A DNA stretch of 64,000 nt from Verrucomicrobiales bacterium (GTDB lineage Bacteria > Verrucomicrobiota > Verrucomicrobiia > Limisphaerales > UBA11320). The stretch covers positions 1-64,000 of the forward strand of contig JAEUHE010000233.1 in the NCBI GenBank assembly GCA_016793885.1, written 5' to 3'. Positions 33,101 to 41,929 of the stretch are shown one piece after another. Positions within the stretch are counted from its first letter, which is position 1. Every line of letters starts with the position of its first letter. The position numbers and the translations under genes were made by a program. The notes below the pieces were generated by a model. The model did not search any database, had not been told where the DNA came from, and worked only from the letters and a program-made list of their open reading frames with translations.

Positions 33101-35455
33101 CTAGTCGGTCTCGATCTCCAACTTCATGAACAGTTGGCTGTTGGTCTTGGGCAGTCGGATCTCGACGGTTTCGACTCCGAGAGCCGGACGTCCCACCGGG
33201 GTGATCGTTACCCGCCGGGCGGCCCAGGTCTGGAGGTCGCTTGAGAAGACGGGGGTGCCGGTGAGGCCTACGTCTTCGGTGCTGCGGGTCCAGCGGAACA
33301 CGACGTCCTTACCTTCGATTCGCGCGGTCAGGACGCGCGCGCGGTTGGCTCGGCTGGGATCAGTGCCATAGTAAGCCTCTTCCAGATTCGACATCCGATC
33401 GCGGTCCGGATCCGCATAGGGTGCGAACCGTTCAATTAGCCCCAGGTTGAAGTCGGCAGTGCTGGCCGCTGAACTGAGATCGATGGCAAACACGGCCTTG
33501 ACCCAGTTGGCGTAGTTCTGGCTGGGAACGGGAAACAGGTCGTAGCTTGGCCATTCGTTCTTCTGCTCCAGCTGATCCAGGATCTTATCGACCGCCGTGT
33601 TCAAGTCCCAGGAGCATCCGGTGCGTTTGTTCGCGAGGGCCGCGTAGGCGGTTCCGTTATTGCGGTCGACCATGAAAGAGGAGGTGCCGGTCATGCAACC
33701 GTTGTGGCCTTCAGCGCCTCCTCCGACGTCGAACCAGCCGAGGCCATACCCATTCCCCATGGTCAGGGCGAAGTTGCGCATTTCGGTGCGACGGGCCGAC
33801 GATAAGATGTCACTGGGGAATGGTTCGTTGTCGATCCGACGCAGGAACTGCAGCAGATCGATGGAGGTGGCGATCCAGCCTCCGTTGGCGTCCATGCGCT
33901 TGGGGTGGATTTCGGTATACGGGTTCCCGCCGTCGGGCGCGGCATAGACGACTTCGCGAGGGAGTCGTCCGGCCTTCGTCTGGTTTCCTAGTTGCATCTG
34001 GGTGATGCCGCAGGGGGCCAGGATTGCATCCTTGATATAGTTCTCGTAGCTCTTGCCGCTGTATTTTTCGATGATTCGCCCGAGGGTGTGGTAGTCCAGA
34101 TTCATGTAGTCATACCGCGTCCCGGGTTCGAACTGCGGACTGTTGGAGTCGAGGGTCCAATCCATGATTCGCTCATGATCCACGCCGTAGCTGTTGTCCC
34201 ACATGGGGGTTTCGGCGGTCCAGCCGGTGGTATGGTTGAGTAGGTGTCGGACATTGATGGCCTTTTCCCAAGTGGAATAGTTGCCATTGACATATTGGGT
34301 GCCCAGCAGAGCCCCACTGCCGAAGACCTTGTCGGTCAGTTCGAATTTGTCATCGTCGATCAGCTTGAGCACACCCGCTGCTGTGATGGGCTTGGAGATG
34401 CTGGCGATGCGAAAGCGATGGAGTGGTCCAGCCCACTGGTGGTTCTCCTGATCGGCGTATCCAAAGCCCTTGGCATAGACCAGTCGTCCGTTGCGCATGA
34501 TGGAGAGCGACACTCCCGGGGTGTCCGTGTCTTCCATGTATTTGCGGATTCCCTTGTCGATCAGGTCACGTGTGCTGCCGGACCAGCCGCCGTTGCGGGT
34601 CCAGGTTGAGTTAAATCGGGGAGACCCGTTCACGGAGTAGGCGGAGACGAAATCCGTGCGGTAACCTTGGTAGTAGGCATTCTCGGTTTCGGTTTGGTAG
34701 TTCGCGGCCGTGAGGGAGCCATAGTTCCACCAGGTGTCTCCCCCCACTTTGCGCCAGATGGCCGCGAACCGTTCTTCGCCGCCCACCACGCAGCCGAAGG
34801 ATTGGACCAGGCGATAGCCTGCTGCCGTGGCGGCGTTGAACTCATTCTGATAGGTTGTCGTGCTCATGCGAGCCTTCCAAATCTGCACGGGGTGAACCGT
34901 CGATTTTTGCCAGATGGCGGCGTAATAGTCAGTGGCCCCGAGGGTGGTGGCGCTGAGGTGGTGCAGATGATATCCGGTGTCTTCGTAGAATTCCTTGTCC
35001 GATTGGAGCTGGGCGTAGGTGCGACCCATGCGAATGACACGATTCGCGTTTCCGGCTTCCCAGATGGCGGCGTAGCGCAGGGCGTTTCCGACCGGATAGA
35101 TGCTGATCCATGTCGGTTGGAAGCTGTTGTTGCCCATGGTGATATCCTGCGACTGGATGTCTGCGGCGGTGGCGTTGTGGGTGGCGGCTTGGCTAGGGCC
35201 GTCGGTGTCGTCCCAAAGCGCCGCGAACTCCGTGTTGGCTCCATTCAGGTAACCTGACACGCAGCGCAGCCGCAGCCCCTGTCCGGTCCAGGAGTTGAAC
35301 TGATCCTGATACTCATGCGACGACAGGCCATGGCGGGATACCCAGCCCACGCTGTGAGCCTGGAACGAGGAGCTGAGCAGGGCCAGCAAGGCCAGGAAGC
35401 GATAGGAAGCCAGGCGGCTGAGAACGACAAAGGGTTGCGTTGGAACGGTGATCAT
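33101..35455 (-). CDS. Serine hydrolase (beta-lactamase family) with tandem-repeat N-terminus
   Basis: A 784-residue exported protein. The N-terminal half (about 35-295) has tandem units with the pattern YQxxFNxxxxxGxRLxxVSGY...FAAIW (EYQDQFNSWTGQGLRLRCVS, TYQNEFNAATAAGYRLVQSF, etc.), as in the bacterial tandem-repeat/polyglycine hydrolase N-terminus. The C-terminal half is a class C beta-lactamase/DD-peptidase-like serine hydrolase with SxxK at S352-K355 (ASISKPIT) and YxN in YDYMNLDYH. The ribosome-binding AGGAGGT sits directly against the ATG, an unusual spacing. A weak C-terminal Fn-like tail follows. Confidence 0.82.
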   Translation of the reverse strand: MITVPTQPFVVLSRLASYRFLALLALLSSSFQAHSVGWVSRHGLSSHEYQDQFNSWTGQGLRLRCVSGYLNGANTEFAALWDDTDGPSQAATHNATAADIQSQDITMGNNSFQPTWISIYPVGNALRYAAIWEAGNANRVIRMGRTYAQLQSDKEFYEDTGYHLHHLSATTLGATDYYAAIWQKSTVHPVQIWKARMSTTTYQNEFNAATAAGYRLVQSFGCVVGGEERFAAIWRKVGGDTWWNYGSLTAANYQTETENAYYQGYRTDFVSAYSVNGSPRFNSTWTRNGGWSGSTRDLIDKGIRKYMEDTDTPGVSLSIMRNGRLVYAKGFGYADQENHQWAGPLHRFRIASISKPITAAGVLKLIDDDKFELTDKVFGSGALLGTQYVNGNYSTWEKAINVRHLLNHTTGWTAETPMWDNSYGVDHERIMDWTLDSNSPQFEPGTRYDYMNLDYHTLGRIIEKYSGKSYENYIKDAILAPCGITQMQLGNQTKAGRLPREVVYAAPDGGNPYTEIHPKRMDANGGWIATSIDLLQFLRRIDNEPFPSDILSSARRTEMRNFALTMGNGYGLGWFDVGGGAEGHNGCMTGTSSFMVDRNNGTAYAALANKRTGCSWDLNTAVDKILDQLEQKNEWPSYDLFPVPSQNYANWVKAVFAIDLSSAASTADFNLGLIERFAPYADPDRDRMSNLEEAYYGTDPSRANRARVLTARIEGKDVVFRWTRSTEDVGLTGTPVFSSDLQTWAARRVTITPVGRPALGVETVEIRLPKTNSQLFMKLEIETD

Positions 35456-35507
35456 ACCTCCTTCTACGCATTGGGAGGGAACATTCTTTCAGCCTGATGT
35501 GCTTCGG

Positions 35508-35572
35508 GGGTGGGGGAACGTCCGATACGGACCTCTCTGCATTTGTAGTGTGGGCCGTGCCGGCCCATCGGG
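35508..35572 (+). repeat. Dispersed repeat family A, copy 4
   Basis: GGGGGAACGTCC head, TTTGTAGTGTGGGCCG and GGCCCATCGGGG tail. It abuts the family-C element at 35573 with no spacer. Confidence 0.8.
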
Positions 35573-35879
35573 GAACCCGTAGGGTTCAAAGAGACTAGCC
35601 GGGGCGTGGAGCGCAGCGACACCCCCGGTGTGTCGGCCCCCCAATAAACAGCACCCTGAAAGGCGTGCCACCCGTCGGCCAATGGGCTGACGAACTGATT
35701 AGGTTCCTTGAAGCGGTTGACGCAAGTCTCAGAAGCCAGTGGCATCGCTGCGCGATGCTCCGTACTTTTAACAGTTCCGGGGGTGCGAGCACCCCCGGCT
35801 AAATCTCTTTGAACCCTGCGGGTTCGGGCCTTGCCGCAAAGTCAGAAAAGCCGGCGTTGCCCAGCTTGTCTAGTACCCC
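35573..35879 (-). repeat. Repeat element family C, copy 2 (inverted)
   Basis: The core 35573-35825 is 253 bp, the same length as the copy at 25072-25324 and in opposite orientation, with the same terminal inverted repeats and internal hairpins. The flank to 35879 matches the GCTTGTCTAGTACC outer segment. The two copies differ by scattered substitutions that do not preserve a reading frame signal. Confidence 0.85.
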
Positions 35880-35974
35880 ATTTTTCGCGGCAAAGATGAG
35901 GTCGTGCCACCGCAGTCCATAGAGGGACATGCCCGCTTCGTTGGTTGCACGTCCTCCTCGGAGCCCCTGTGCCG

Positions 35975-37093
35975 CTATCGCCGCAGGTTCATCGGTCTCA
36001 GCGGTGCTTGATTGCTTCCGGGAGTCTTCTCGCCCTTGAAGGCGGATCGCAGCAGCCAATGCCGTTTGAGGCCTTGCACCAAGTTATCGGTGTCGACGAT
36101 GAGTTGAGACACTTCCTTGACGATGTTGGTGTTCTGATCCACCTGCGCGCGGAGATTGCCAGTGATCTTGGCCAGGTTGTCGAGAGCCTCATCAAGGCTG
36201 GTGGCCACCTCGGTCAGCTGGAGGTTGGCGTTGGTGAGGGTGCTGTTGGCGGACAGGAGCGTGGTGTTGGCGTTGGTGAGGGTTTCGCTGAGCTGGCGAT
36301 TGACGTTGGTGGGAATCAACCATTCACCCAGGGAGCCTTGGGGATGCTTGAGGTGATCGCTGATGATCGTCAGGTTGGCAACGATGGGTTTGGCGTCGGA
36401 CAGAAGCCCATTCAGCCGATCTGTTGCATCGGCGGTGTTGGCCATGACGCGAGTCAGCAGATTCGTAAGGGCCAGAACATGTGGCAGGGCATCCTTCGCT
36501 TGCTGGACGATGGCATCCATCTGACTCGCCAGCTCCGGGGGTTCCTCCGCCGGCACGTAATACTGGGCTTTTTTGTCGTTCTTAGGGAAGGGCTTGTAGG
36601 ACTTGGCGGTCGGGTCCCACATTTCGTCGATCCCCTTGCCATCCTTGGAGACATAGGTGGCGTAGACCTTGCCATGCTTGCCCGAGGCATCACCCTTGAT
36701 GACTTCGAGGTAGCGGTTTCCCAGCAGCCCGGCCGACTTCACTTTCACAACGGAATCGCTCCAGACATAGCCGTGATATTCCCCTAAAACCACAAACGAG
36801 ACATAAACGTCATACTCGTTTCCGGGCGGCATAGCCGTCACCGCGGTGATCTCGCCGGCATCGAAACCCATGAGTTTTACCTTGTCTCCCACCTGAATGC
36901 CGCTGCCGCTGCGTAGGTAAGTGTAGTAGGGAGCCTTGAGCACGAACCATCCCTTGCGCTTGGCGGTTTCGCGCAAGTAGAGAAAGAGTCCGATGACCAT
37001 CATCAGGGTGGCGGCCATGATGAATATCCCGACAATCCGTTCGAATCGGTTGAGCCGGGTTCGCAGCTGGGGAGTTAGATCTTGGATGGGCAT
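35975..37093 (-). CDS. MlaD/MCE-domain lipid transport protein
   Basis: A 372-residue membrane-anchored MCE protein: single N-terminal membrane segment (IVGIFIMAATLMMVIGLFLYL), MCE domain (about 45-150; GSGIQVGDKVKLMGFDAGEI and SAGLLGNRYLEV) and a long helical C-terminus (about 180-340). Such proteins carry phospholipids between membranes, with the MlaE permease and MlaF ATPase encoded next to it. The frame extends further upstream to 37240, but the ATG at 37093 is the natural start. Confidence 0.88.
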   Translation of the reverse strand: MPIQDLTPQLRTRLNRFERIVGIFIMAATLMMVIGLFLYLRETAKRKGWFVLKAPYYTYLRSGSGIQVGDKVKLMGFDAGEITAVTAMPPGNEYDVYVSFVVLGEYHGYVWSDSVVKVKSAGLLGNRYLEVIKGDASGKHGKVYATYVSKDGKGIDEMWDPTAKSYKPFPKNDKKAQYYVPAEEPPELASQMDAIVQQAKDALPHVLALTNLLTRVMANTADATDRLNGLLSDAKPIVANLTIISDHLKHPQGSLGEWLIPTNVNRQLSETLTNANTTLLSANSTLTNANLQLTEVATSLDEALDNLAKITGNLRAQVDQNTNIVKEVSQLIVDTDNLVQGLKRHWLLRSAFKGEKTPGSNQAPLRPMNLRR

Positions 37094-37107
37094 GGCAGTG
37101 GGGAAAG

Positions 37108-37905
37108 TCAGCGGGGGTCGGCCTGGGGCGAGGAAGGGGTTGCCAGCGTGTTGATGATCTGGTCGGCGGGGAGGCCCGGATCCAAAATCTCGAGTTGCCC
37201 CTCCCGTAGCACGGCATAGTTGCGGCCGGGGGCAATCCACGGGCGAAAATCGTCACAGGTCACCACCGTCGTCATGGGGCGGTAGCTGATCAAGGGATGT
37301 CCTTCGGCCAATTCGGCCACGGTTTGGAGCCACCAGCGCGCATGTTGGGGGTCCAGTCCTGACAGCGGACTGTCCAGCAGCAGGATCTCCGGTTCGAGAA
37401 TGCATGCGCGCGCCAAACCCGCTCGCTGGGCCCAGTTGCGGCTGATGTTGCCGCTAAACTCGGTGGCCCAGTCATTGAGCTCCATCGCTTTCAGCCAGGC
37501 TGAGAGCCGCTTGGCAACGTCCTGGTCGGTGGCGTTGTGATGGTAGCGCAGCGGCAGGGAAATGTTGTCCGCCACGTTCAAATGCCGGAGCAGCAGCCCG
37601 CCGTCATGAACCAATCCGATTCTCAAGCGATCGGGAAGATCGGTTTCCACCTGGTTTTGATGCAGCACGCGCCCGAACAGCCGTATCTCCCCACGAAGCG
37701 GAGCCAACGCACCTGCCGCTGTGGTTAAGAAATTCGTTTTTCCGCTGCTCAGCAACCCACCGATCACCCAGAACTCCCGCGGATGAAGCTGCCAATGAAC
37801 GCTCTGGATTTGCGGGGAGCCGGGGTAGCGGGTCGAAGGTATATCGACAGCCCGCAGGTCCAACAGCGGTTCGCGCTTGGGGGTGAACTGGTCGGAGAGG
37901 CTCAT
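37108..37905 (-). CDS. Degenerate MlaF-like ABC ATPase
   Basis: A 265-residue ABC nucleotide-binding protein between MlaD and MlaE genes. Walker A is preserved (GLLSSGKT, residues 50-57), but the other catalytic elements are altered: the Q-loop position reads VHDGG with H100, the signature LSGGQ is ISRNW (154-158), Walker B is LLLDSP so the catalytic glutamate is Ser179, and the switch histidine is Cys217 (VVTCDD). The start overlaps the MlaE stop by one base (TGATG). It may bind but not hydrolyse ATP, or require an unseen partner. Confidence 0.85.
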   Translation of the reverse strand: MSLSDQFTPKREPLLDLRAVDIPSTRYPGSPQIQSVHWQLHPREFWVIGGLLSSGKTNFLTTAAGALAPLRGEIRLFGRVLHQNQVETDLPDRLRIGLVHDGGLLLRHLNVADNISLPLRYHHNATDQDVAKRLSAWLKAMELNDWATEFSGNISRNWAQRAGLARACILEPEILLLDSPLSGLDPQHARWWLQTVAELAEGHPLISYRPMTTVVTCDDFRPWIAPGRNYAVLREGQLEILDPGLPADQIINTLATPSSPQADPR

Positions 37906-38762
37906 CACAGCAGCAGGTAGATGATGAGGAACAAGGCGTCGGCCATGACACACAGCACCACGCTCTGGGTGATGGCGCGGATGGTCGCCTTGGAGACGTC
38001 CTCGATGTGCAGCGGCTGAGCTAGTCCATGGTAGCAGGTCACCAGGGCAATCAGCACTCCCATGCCGGTGGATTTCAGGCCCAGGGCTACAAAATCTAAG
38101 GGGTGCAGCGCGCCGGCCAACTGGTTAAAGTAGTCGGAGGGCAGAATCGGCACGTTCTGGACGAAGGCCCACAGATAGCCGGCTAGCAAGGCAACCACGA
38201 TCATATAGACCGTGAGACAAAACACTCCGAGGGCCATGCCAATGATGCGAGGAACCACGAAATAGTGGATCGGATCGATCCCGATCAGTTCCAGCGCTTC
38301 GACCTCGCGAGAGGCTCGGGCGGTGCCGAGTTCGATGACGGTGCCGGTTCCGGCGCGGGCCAATACGATCAACGCGGCCAGCAGGGGGCCCAGTTCGCGA
38401 ACCACGACGGTCACCATCACCATACCTAGGTATTGCCGGGCACCCACCTGGGTCGCCAGGGAGACGGTTTGGCCGATGACCACCAAGCCCAACGCGACGG
38501 CGAGGAACAAGACCATGGGGAGCAGCGCGACACCGGAGCGCATGACTTGCTGCCAGATCAGGGGGTAGATCACATTGGAGGCAGTGCGTCCCTTGGTGAT
38601 GAGCACCCCGCAGGTAATGAGTCCAAAGGAGACCACCCCGCGGAGCGAGGTCAGCGCACGGATCAGCCGGCTCCCCACCCAGCGGGTGTAGGACATGGGC
38701 AATCCGGTGATTGCCCGCGGGTAGTGGTCTGAATCCAGGCCCGATAGGATACCTTTCGACAC
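37905..38762 (-). CDS. MlaE-family ABC permease
   Basis: A 285-residue permease of the MlaE/YrbE family with five or six transmembrane helices. Visible: WQQVMRSGVALLPMVLFLAVALGLVV, RELGPLLAALIVLARAGTGTVIELGTARASREVEALELIGIDP (the conserved ELG...E-x-EAL loop), and the final FVALGLKSTGMGVLIALVTCYHG and LFLIIYLLL. ATG at 38696 is an alternative start. It forms a compact operon with the ATPase and MCE protein for retrograde or anterograde lipid transport. Confidence 0.9.
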   Translation of the reverse strand: MSKGILSGLDSDHYPRAITGLPMSYTRWVGSRLIRALTSLRGVVSFGLITCGVLITKGRTASNVIYPLIWQQVMRSGVALLPMVLFLAVALGLVVIGQTVSLATQVGARQYLGMVMVTVVVRELGPLLAALIVLARAGTGTVIELGTARASREVEALELIGIDPIHYFVVPRIIGMALGVFCLTVYMIVVALLAGYLWAFVQNVPILPSDYFNQLAGALHPLDFVALGLKSTGMGVLIALVTCYHGLAQPLHIEDVSKATIRAITQSVVLCVMADALFLIIYLLL

Positions 38763-38877
38763 CCCGAGAACCTAGGAAGCTGGGGGCCGGACGTCAAAGG
38801 ATTCCGGACGTCGGCAAATCCCGCTTTGATCTCTTCCCGGCTCCTGCTACCTTCCGCGCTCCTGGTTGGGTCAAACT

Positions 38878-41739
38878 ATGGACTACAAGAATACCGTTAA
38901 TTTGCCGCGCACCGACTTTCCGATGAAAGCCGATTTGGTGTCGCGTGAACCGCAGCGTCTGGCCAAGTGGACCGAAATGCGCCTTTATGAGCGCATTCAG
39001 GCGGCGCGGGTCGACGCGCCCAAGTTCGTGCTCCATGACGGTCCCCCGTTCGCCAATGGCGACGTTCATGTTGGCACCGCGCTCAACAAGATTCTCAAGG
39101 ACATCATCGTTAAGTACAAGACGGTGCGTGGGTTCAGCGCTCCTTATATCCCAGGTTGGGACTGCCATGGCTTGCCCATCGAGTTCAAGGTCAGCCAGGA
39201 GATGCGCAAGGCCGGGAACACCGAGGCGGACCCCGCCTCGATCCGTCGCGCCTGCGACACCTATGCGCGGAAATACATCGATCTACAGCGCACTCAGTTT
39301 AAACGGCTTGGCGTCCTGGGCGATTGGGAGAACCCGTATCTCACGCTCAACCGGGAGTATGAGGCGGATGAACTTCGACTCTTCGCTGATGTGGTGGAGA
39401 AGGGCTTTGTCTATCGCGGCAAGAAACCCGTGTATTGGAGCATCCCCTGTCACACTGCCTTGGCGGAAGCCGAGGTTGAATACAACGACCATGTCAGCCA
39501 GAGCATCTACGTGAAGTTCCCCGTGGTAGGGCAGCCGGGCACGTTCATCCTGATCTGGACCACCACGCCTTGGACCCTGCCGGCCAACTTGGCGGTCGCG
39601 TTCAATTCCCAGTTCCATTACTCCCTGGTGATGGCCAACGATGAGACCTACCTGGTCTCCAACGCGCTGCTGTCTCAAGTTTCAGCCAAGGCGGGTTGGG
39701 ATGCCTATCAGATCATCCGCACGGTCTACGGCGACGAGTTGGCCACGCTCGAGTATCAGCACCCGTTCTGCAACCGGACCGGCAAACTGCTGGCGGGCGA
39801 TGACTTTGTGGAGAACACCACCGGCACGGGCTTTGTGCATATCGCGCCCGGACACGGATTGGAGGATTACAGCCTCGGCATCCGCCACGGCCTGCCTGTC
39901 TATTCGCCGGTGGACGATACAGGATGCCTGGCTCGCACCTCGGATCTCCCGGTGGAGCAGCAGATGCCCGATTCGCTGGTTGGAAAGTCCGTCCTGGAGA
40001 AGGGTGGCAAGTCGAGCGATGCGAACGAAGCGGTGCTGGCGATCTTGCGAGAGAGCAACCGGCTGCTCGTTCACGAGCCCTACACGCATCAGTACCCGCA
40101 CTGTTGGCGCAGCAAGACCCCGGTGGTCTTTCGTGCGATGGACCAATGGTTCATCCGCATCGATCACGCCACGGCCGATGGATCGACGTTCCGCAAACAG
40201 GCGCTGGCCGAAATTGATCGAGTTCAATGGGTGCCCGATTGGGGTATCAATCGGATTCGCGGTGCGGTGGAAGGTCGACCGGATTGGTGTATCTCGCGGC
40301 AACGCTCTTGGGGAGTGCCGATCCCGGCGTTTTATGACGCTCAGGGTAATGCGATCCTGGACGCCCGCGTGGTGCGACGTGCTGCCGATTTGGTGCAGAA
40401 GGAAGGCAGTCATGTCTGGTTCGAAAAGACACCGTCGGAGCTGTGGGCCTTATGCCGTCCCTCGGATTGGACGGGCGCGGAAGGCGTCAGCAAGTCCGCG
40501 GATACCTTGGATGTGTGGATCGACTCCGGGTCCAGTTCCCGGGCGGTGATCGCTCAGCGCGGGGAGTTGCATGGCAAACGAGCCGATGGAAGCACCTTGC
40601 CTGCGTTCCAAGCCGACCTGTACCTCGAAGGCTCCGATCAGCATCGCGGCTGGTTTCAGTCCTCCTTGCTGCTTTCCTTGGCCGGTAACGGCGCGGCACC
40701 GTTCCGCACGGTGCTCACCCACGGGTTCATGGTGGACGCCGATCGCGAGAAAATCTCCAAGAGCAAGCAGGGACAGGGAGGCTATGAGAAGCCGCAGACC
40801 GCGGAACGTTACGTCAAGGACTTCGGGGCTGATGTGTTGCGCCTGTGGGTCGCGAGCCAGGATTTTCGCAATGACATCGTGGTGAGCGAGGAGCGGATCA
40901 AGAAAGTAGGTGAGACCTACCGTCTCATCCGCAATGCGCTGCGCTATCAGTTGTCGAATCTCTATGATTTCGATCCGGCCAAGCATACGGTTCCCGATGC
41001 TCAGTTGACCGGTTTGGATCGCTGGATCTTAGGCGAGTTTGCGGCGTTGGAAGCGGATGTGTTGAAGGCCTATGAAAGCTTCGAGTTTCATGTGGTTTAT
41101 CAGCGGATCGCGCAGTTTACCGCCGTCGAACTGAGCTCGGTCTATCACGATGTGGTGAAGGACCGGCTGTATACGGACGCGGCCAACTCACCGCGCCGCC
41201 GATCCACGCAAACGGCCTTGGCCCGATTGGTCACCGGGCTTTGTCATGTCCTGTCGCCGATCTTGGCGTTCACGGCCGACGAAGCTTGGGAGTTCATCCC
41301 GGGACGCGAGCAGGCTACCGTTCACGAATCGATTTGGAATCCGAAGCCCTTTGCGTTCGGCGAGGTGGAACGAGCGTTGTGGCAGAAGCTCTTTTCGATC
41401 CGCGATTTGACCATGCCCGTGTTGGAACAAGCGCGGCAGGCCAAGACCATTGGCAAGGCCTTGGATGCGCGGATGGAAGCTACCGTGCCGTCGGATTGGA
41501 TCGAACCGCTCACCCCGGTGATTTCACAGCTGCAGGAACTGCTGAATGTTTCACAGCTGACGTTGAAGCCGGGGCCGGCTTCGCGTCCGGATGCTCCTGC
41601 CGGGTCGGAAGTGACCGCTCAGGTGGTGAAGGCGGACGGCGCCAAGTGTGAGCGTTGTTGGCATTGGGAGACGCATGTTGGTCAGAGCGTTGAGCATCCG
41701 ACCCTCTGCAATCGGTGTGTCGAAGCGGTGAAGGGGTGA
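38878..41739 (+). CDS. ileS: Isoleucine--tRNA ligase
   Basis: A 953-residue class I aminoacyl-tRNA synthetase charging tRNA-Ile. PYIPGWDCHGLPIE and the editing-domain WTTTPWTLPAN are present, the KMSKS loop is REKISKSKQG (about 623-630), and the C-terminal zinc finger is CERCWHWETHVG...CNRC. The HIGH motif is atypical: HVGT (residues 64-67) in GDVHVGTALNKILKD, with threonine instead of the last histidine. ATG at 38878 fits the family start better than the TTG at 38866. Confidence 0.97.
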   Translation: MDYKNTVNLPRTDFPMKADLVSREPQRLAKWTEMRLYERIQAARVDAPKFVLHDGPPFANGDVHVGTALNKILKDIIVKYKTVRGFSAPYIPGWDCHGLPIEFKVSQEMRKAGNTEADPASIRRACDTYARKYIDLQRTQFKRLGVLGDWENPYLTLNREYEADELRLFADVVEKGFVYRGKKPVYWSIPCHTALAEAEVEYNDHVSQSIYVKFPVVGQPGTFILIWTTTPWTLPANLAVAFNSQFHYSLVMANDETYLVSNALLSQVSAKAGWDAYQIIRTVYGDELATLEYQHPFCNRTGKLLAGDDFVENTTGTGFVHIAPGHGLEDYSLGIRHGLPVYSPVDDTGCLARTSDLPVEQQMPDSLVGKSVLEKGGKSSDANEAVLAILRESNRLLVHEPYTHQYPHCWRSKTPVVFRAMDQWFIRIDHATADGSTFRKQALAEIDRVQWVPDWGINRIRGAVEGRPDWCISRQRSWGVPIPAFYDAQGNAILDARVVRRAADLVQKEGSHVWFEKTPSELWALCRPSDWTGAEGVSKSADTLDVWIDSGSSSRAVIAQRGELHGKRADGSTLPAFQADLYLEGSDQHRGWFQSSLLLSLAGNGAAPFRTVLTHGFMVDADREKISKSKQGQGGYEKPQTAERYVKDFGADVLRLWVASQDFRNDIVVSEERIKKVGETYRLIRNALRYQLSNLYDFDPAKHTVPDAQLTGLDRWILGEFAALEADVLKAYESFEFHVVYQRIAQFTAVELSSVYHDVVKDRLYTDAANSPRRRSTQTALARLVTGLCHVLSPILAFTADEAWEFIPGREQATVHESIWNPKPFAFGEVERALWQKLFSIRDLTMPVLEQARQAKTIGKALDARMEATVPSDWIEPLTPVISQLQELLNVSQLTLKPGPASRPDAPAGSEVTAQVVKADGAKCERCWHWETHVGQSVEHPTLCNRCVEAVKG

Positions 41740-41780
41740 GGGAGACACCCGGGGGAGGTGTTGGGTGTCGGGGTCGGTTC

Positions 41781-41798
41781 GTAATCGTAATCGTAATC
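41781..41798 (+). repeat. Hexamer tandem repeat (GTAATC)x3
   Basis: Three tandem copies of GTAATC followed by a partial fourth, in a short intergenic region. A small simple-sequence tract. Confidence 0.7.
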
Positions 41799-41860
41799 GA
41801 TCCCTCCTCGGCTTCCGGCGGTCTTGAGAGGCGAAGGAAACGCCCGCTGCGCTCGGGGCC

Positions 41861-41925
41861 GGGGGGGAATCGTCCGAGGACGGACGACGCTACAATTGTA
41901 GTGTGGGCCGTCTCGGCCCATCACC
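41861..41925 (+). repeat. Dispersed repeat family A, copy 5
   Basis: GGGGGGGAATCGTCCGAGGACGGACGACGC head, CTACAATTGTAGTGTGGGCCG, then TCTCGGCCCATCA. Among the most complete copies. Confidence 0.8.
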
Positions 41926-41929
41926 CGAC

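Larger units (their letters stand above)
35456..35974. other. Intergenic region with repeats A and C
   Basis: About 520 nt composed largely of a family-A repeat (35508-35572) fused directly to an inverted family-C element (35573-35879). No credible gene. Confidence 0.75.
41740..41929. other. Intergenic region with hexamer repeat and family-A repeat
   Basis: About 190 nt between convergent ileS and DUF1501 genes, containing GTAATC x3 (41781-41798) and a family-A repeat (41861-41925). Confidence 0.75.
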
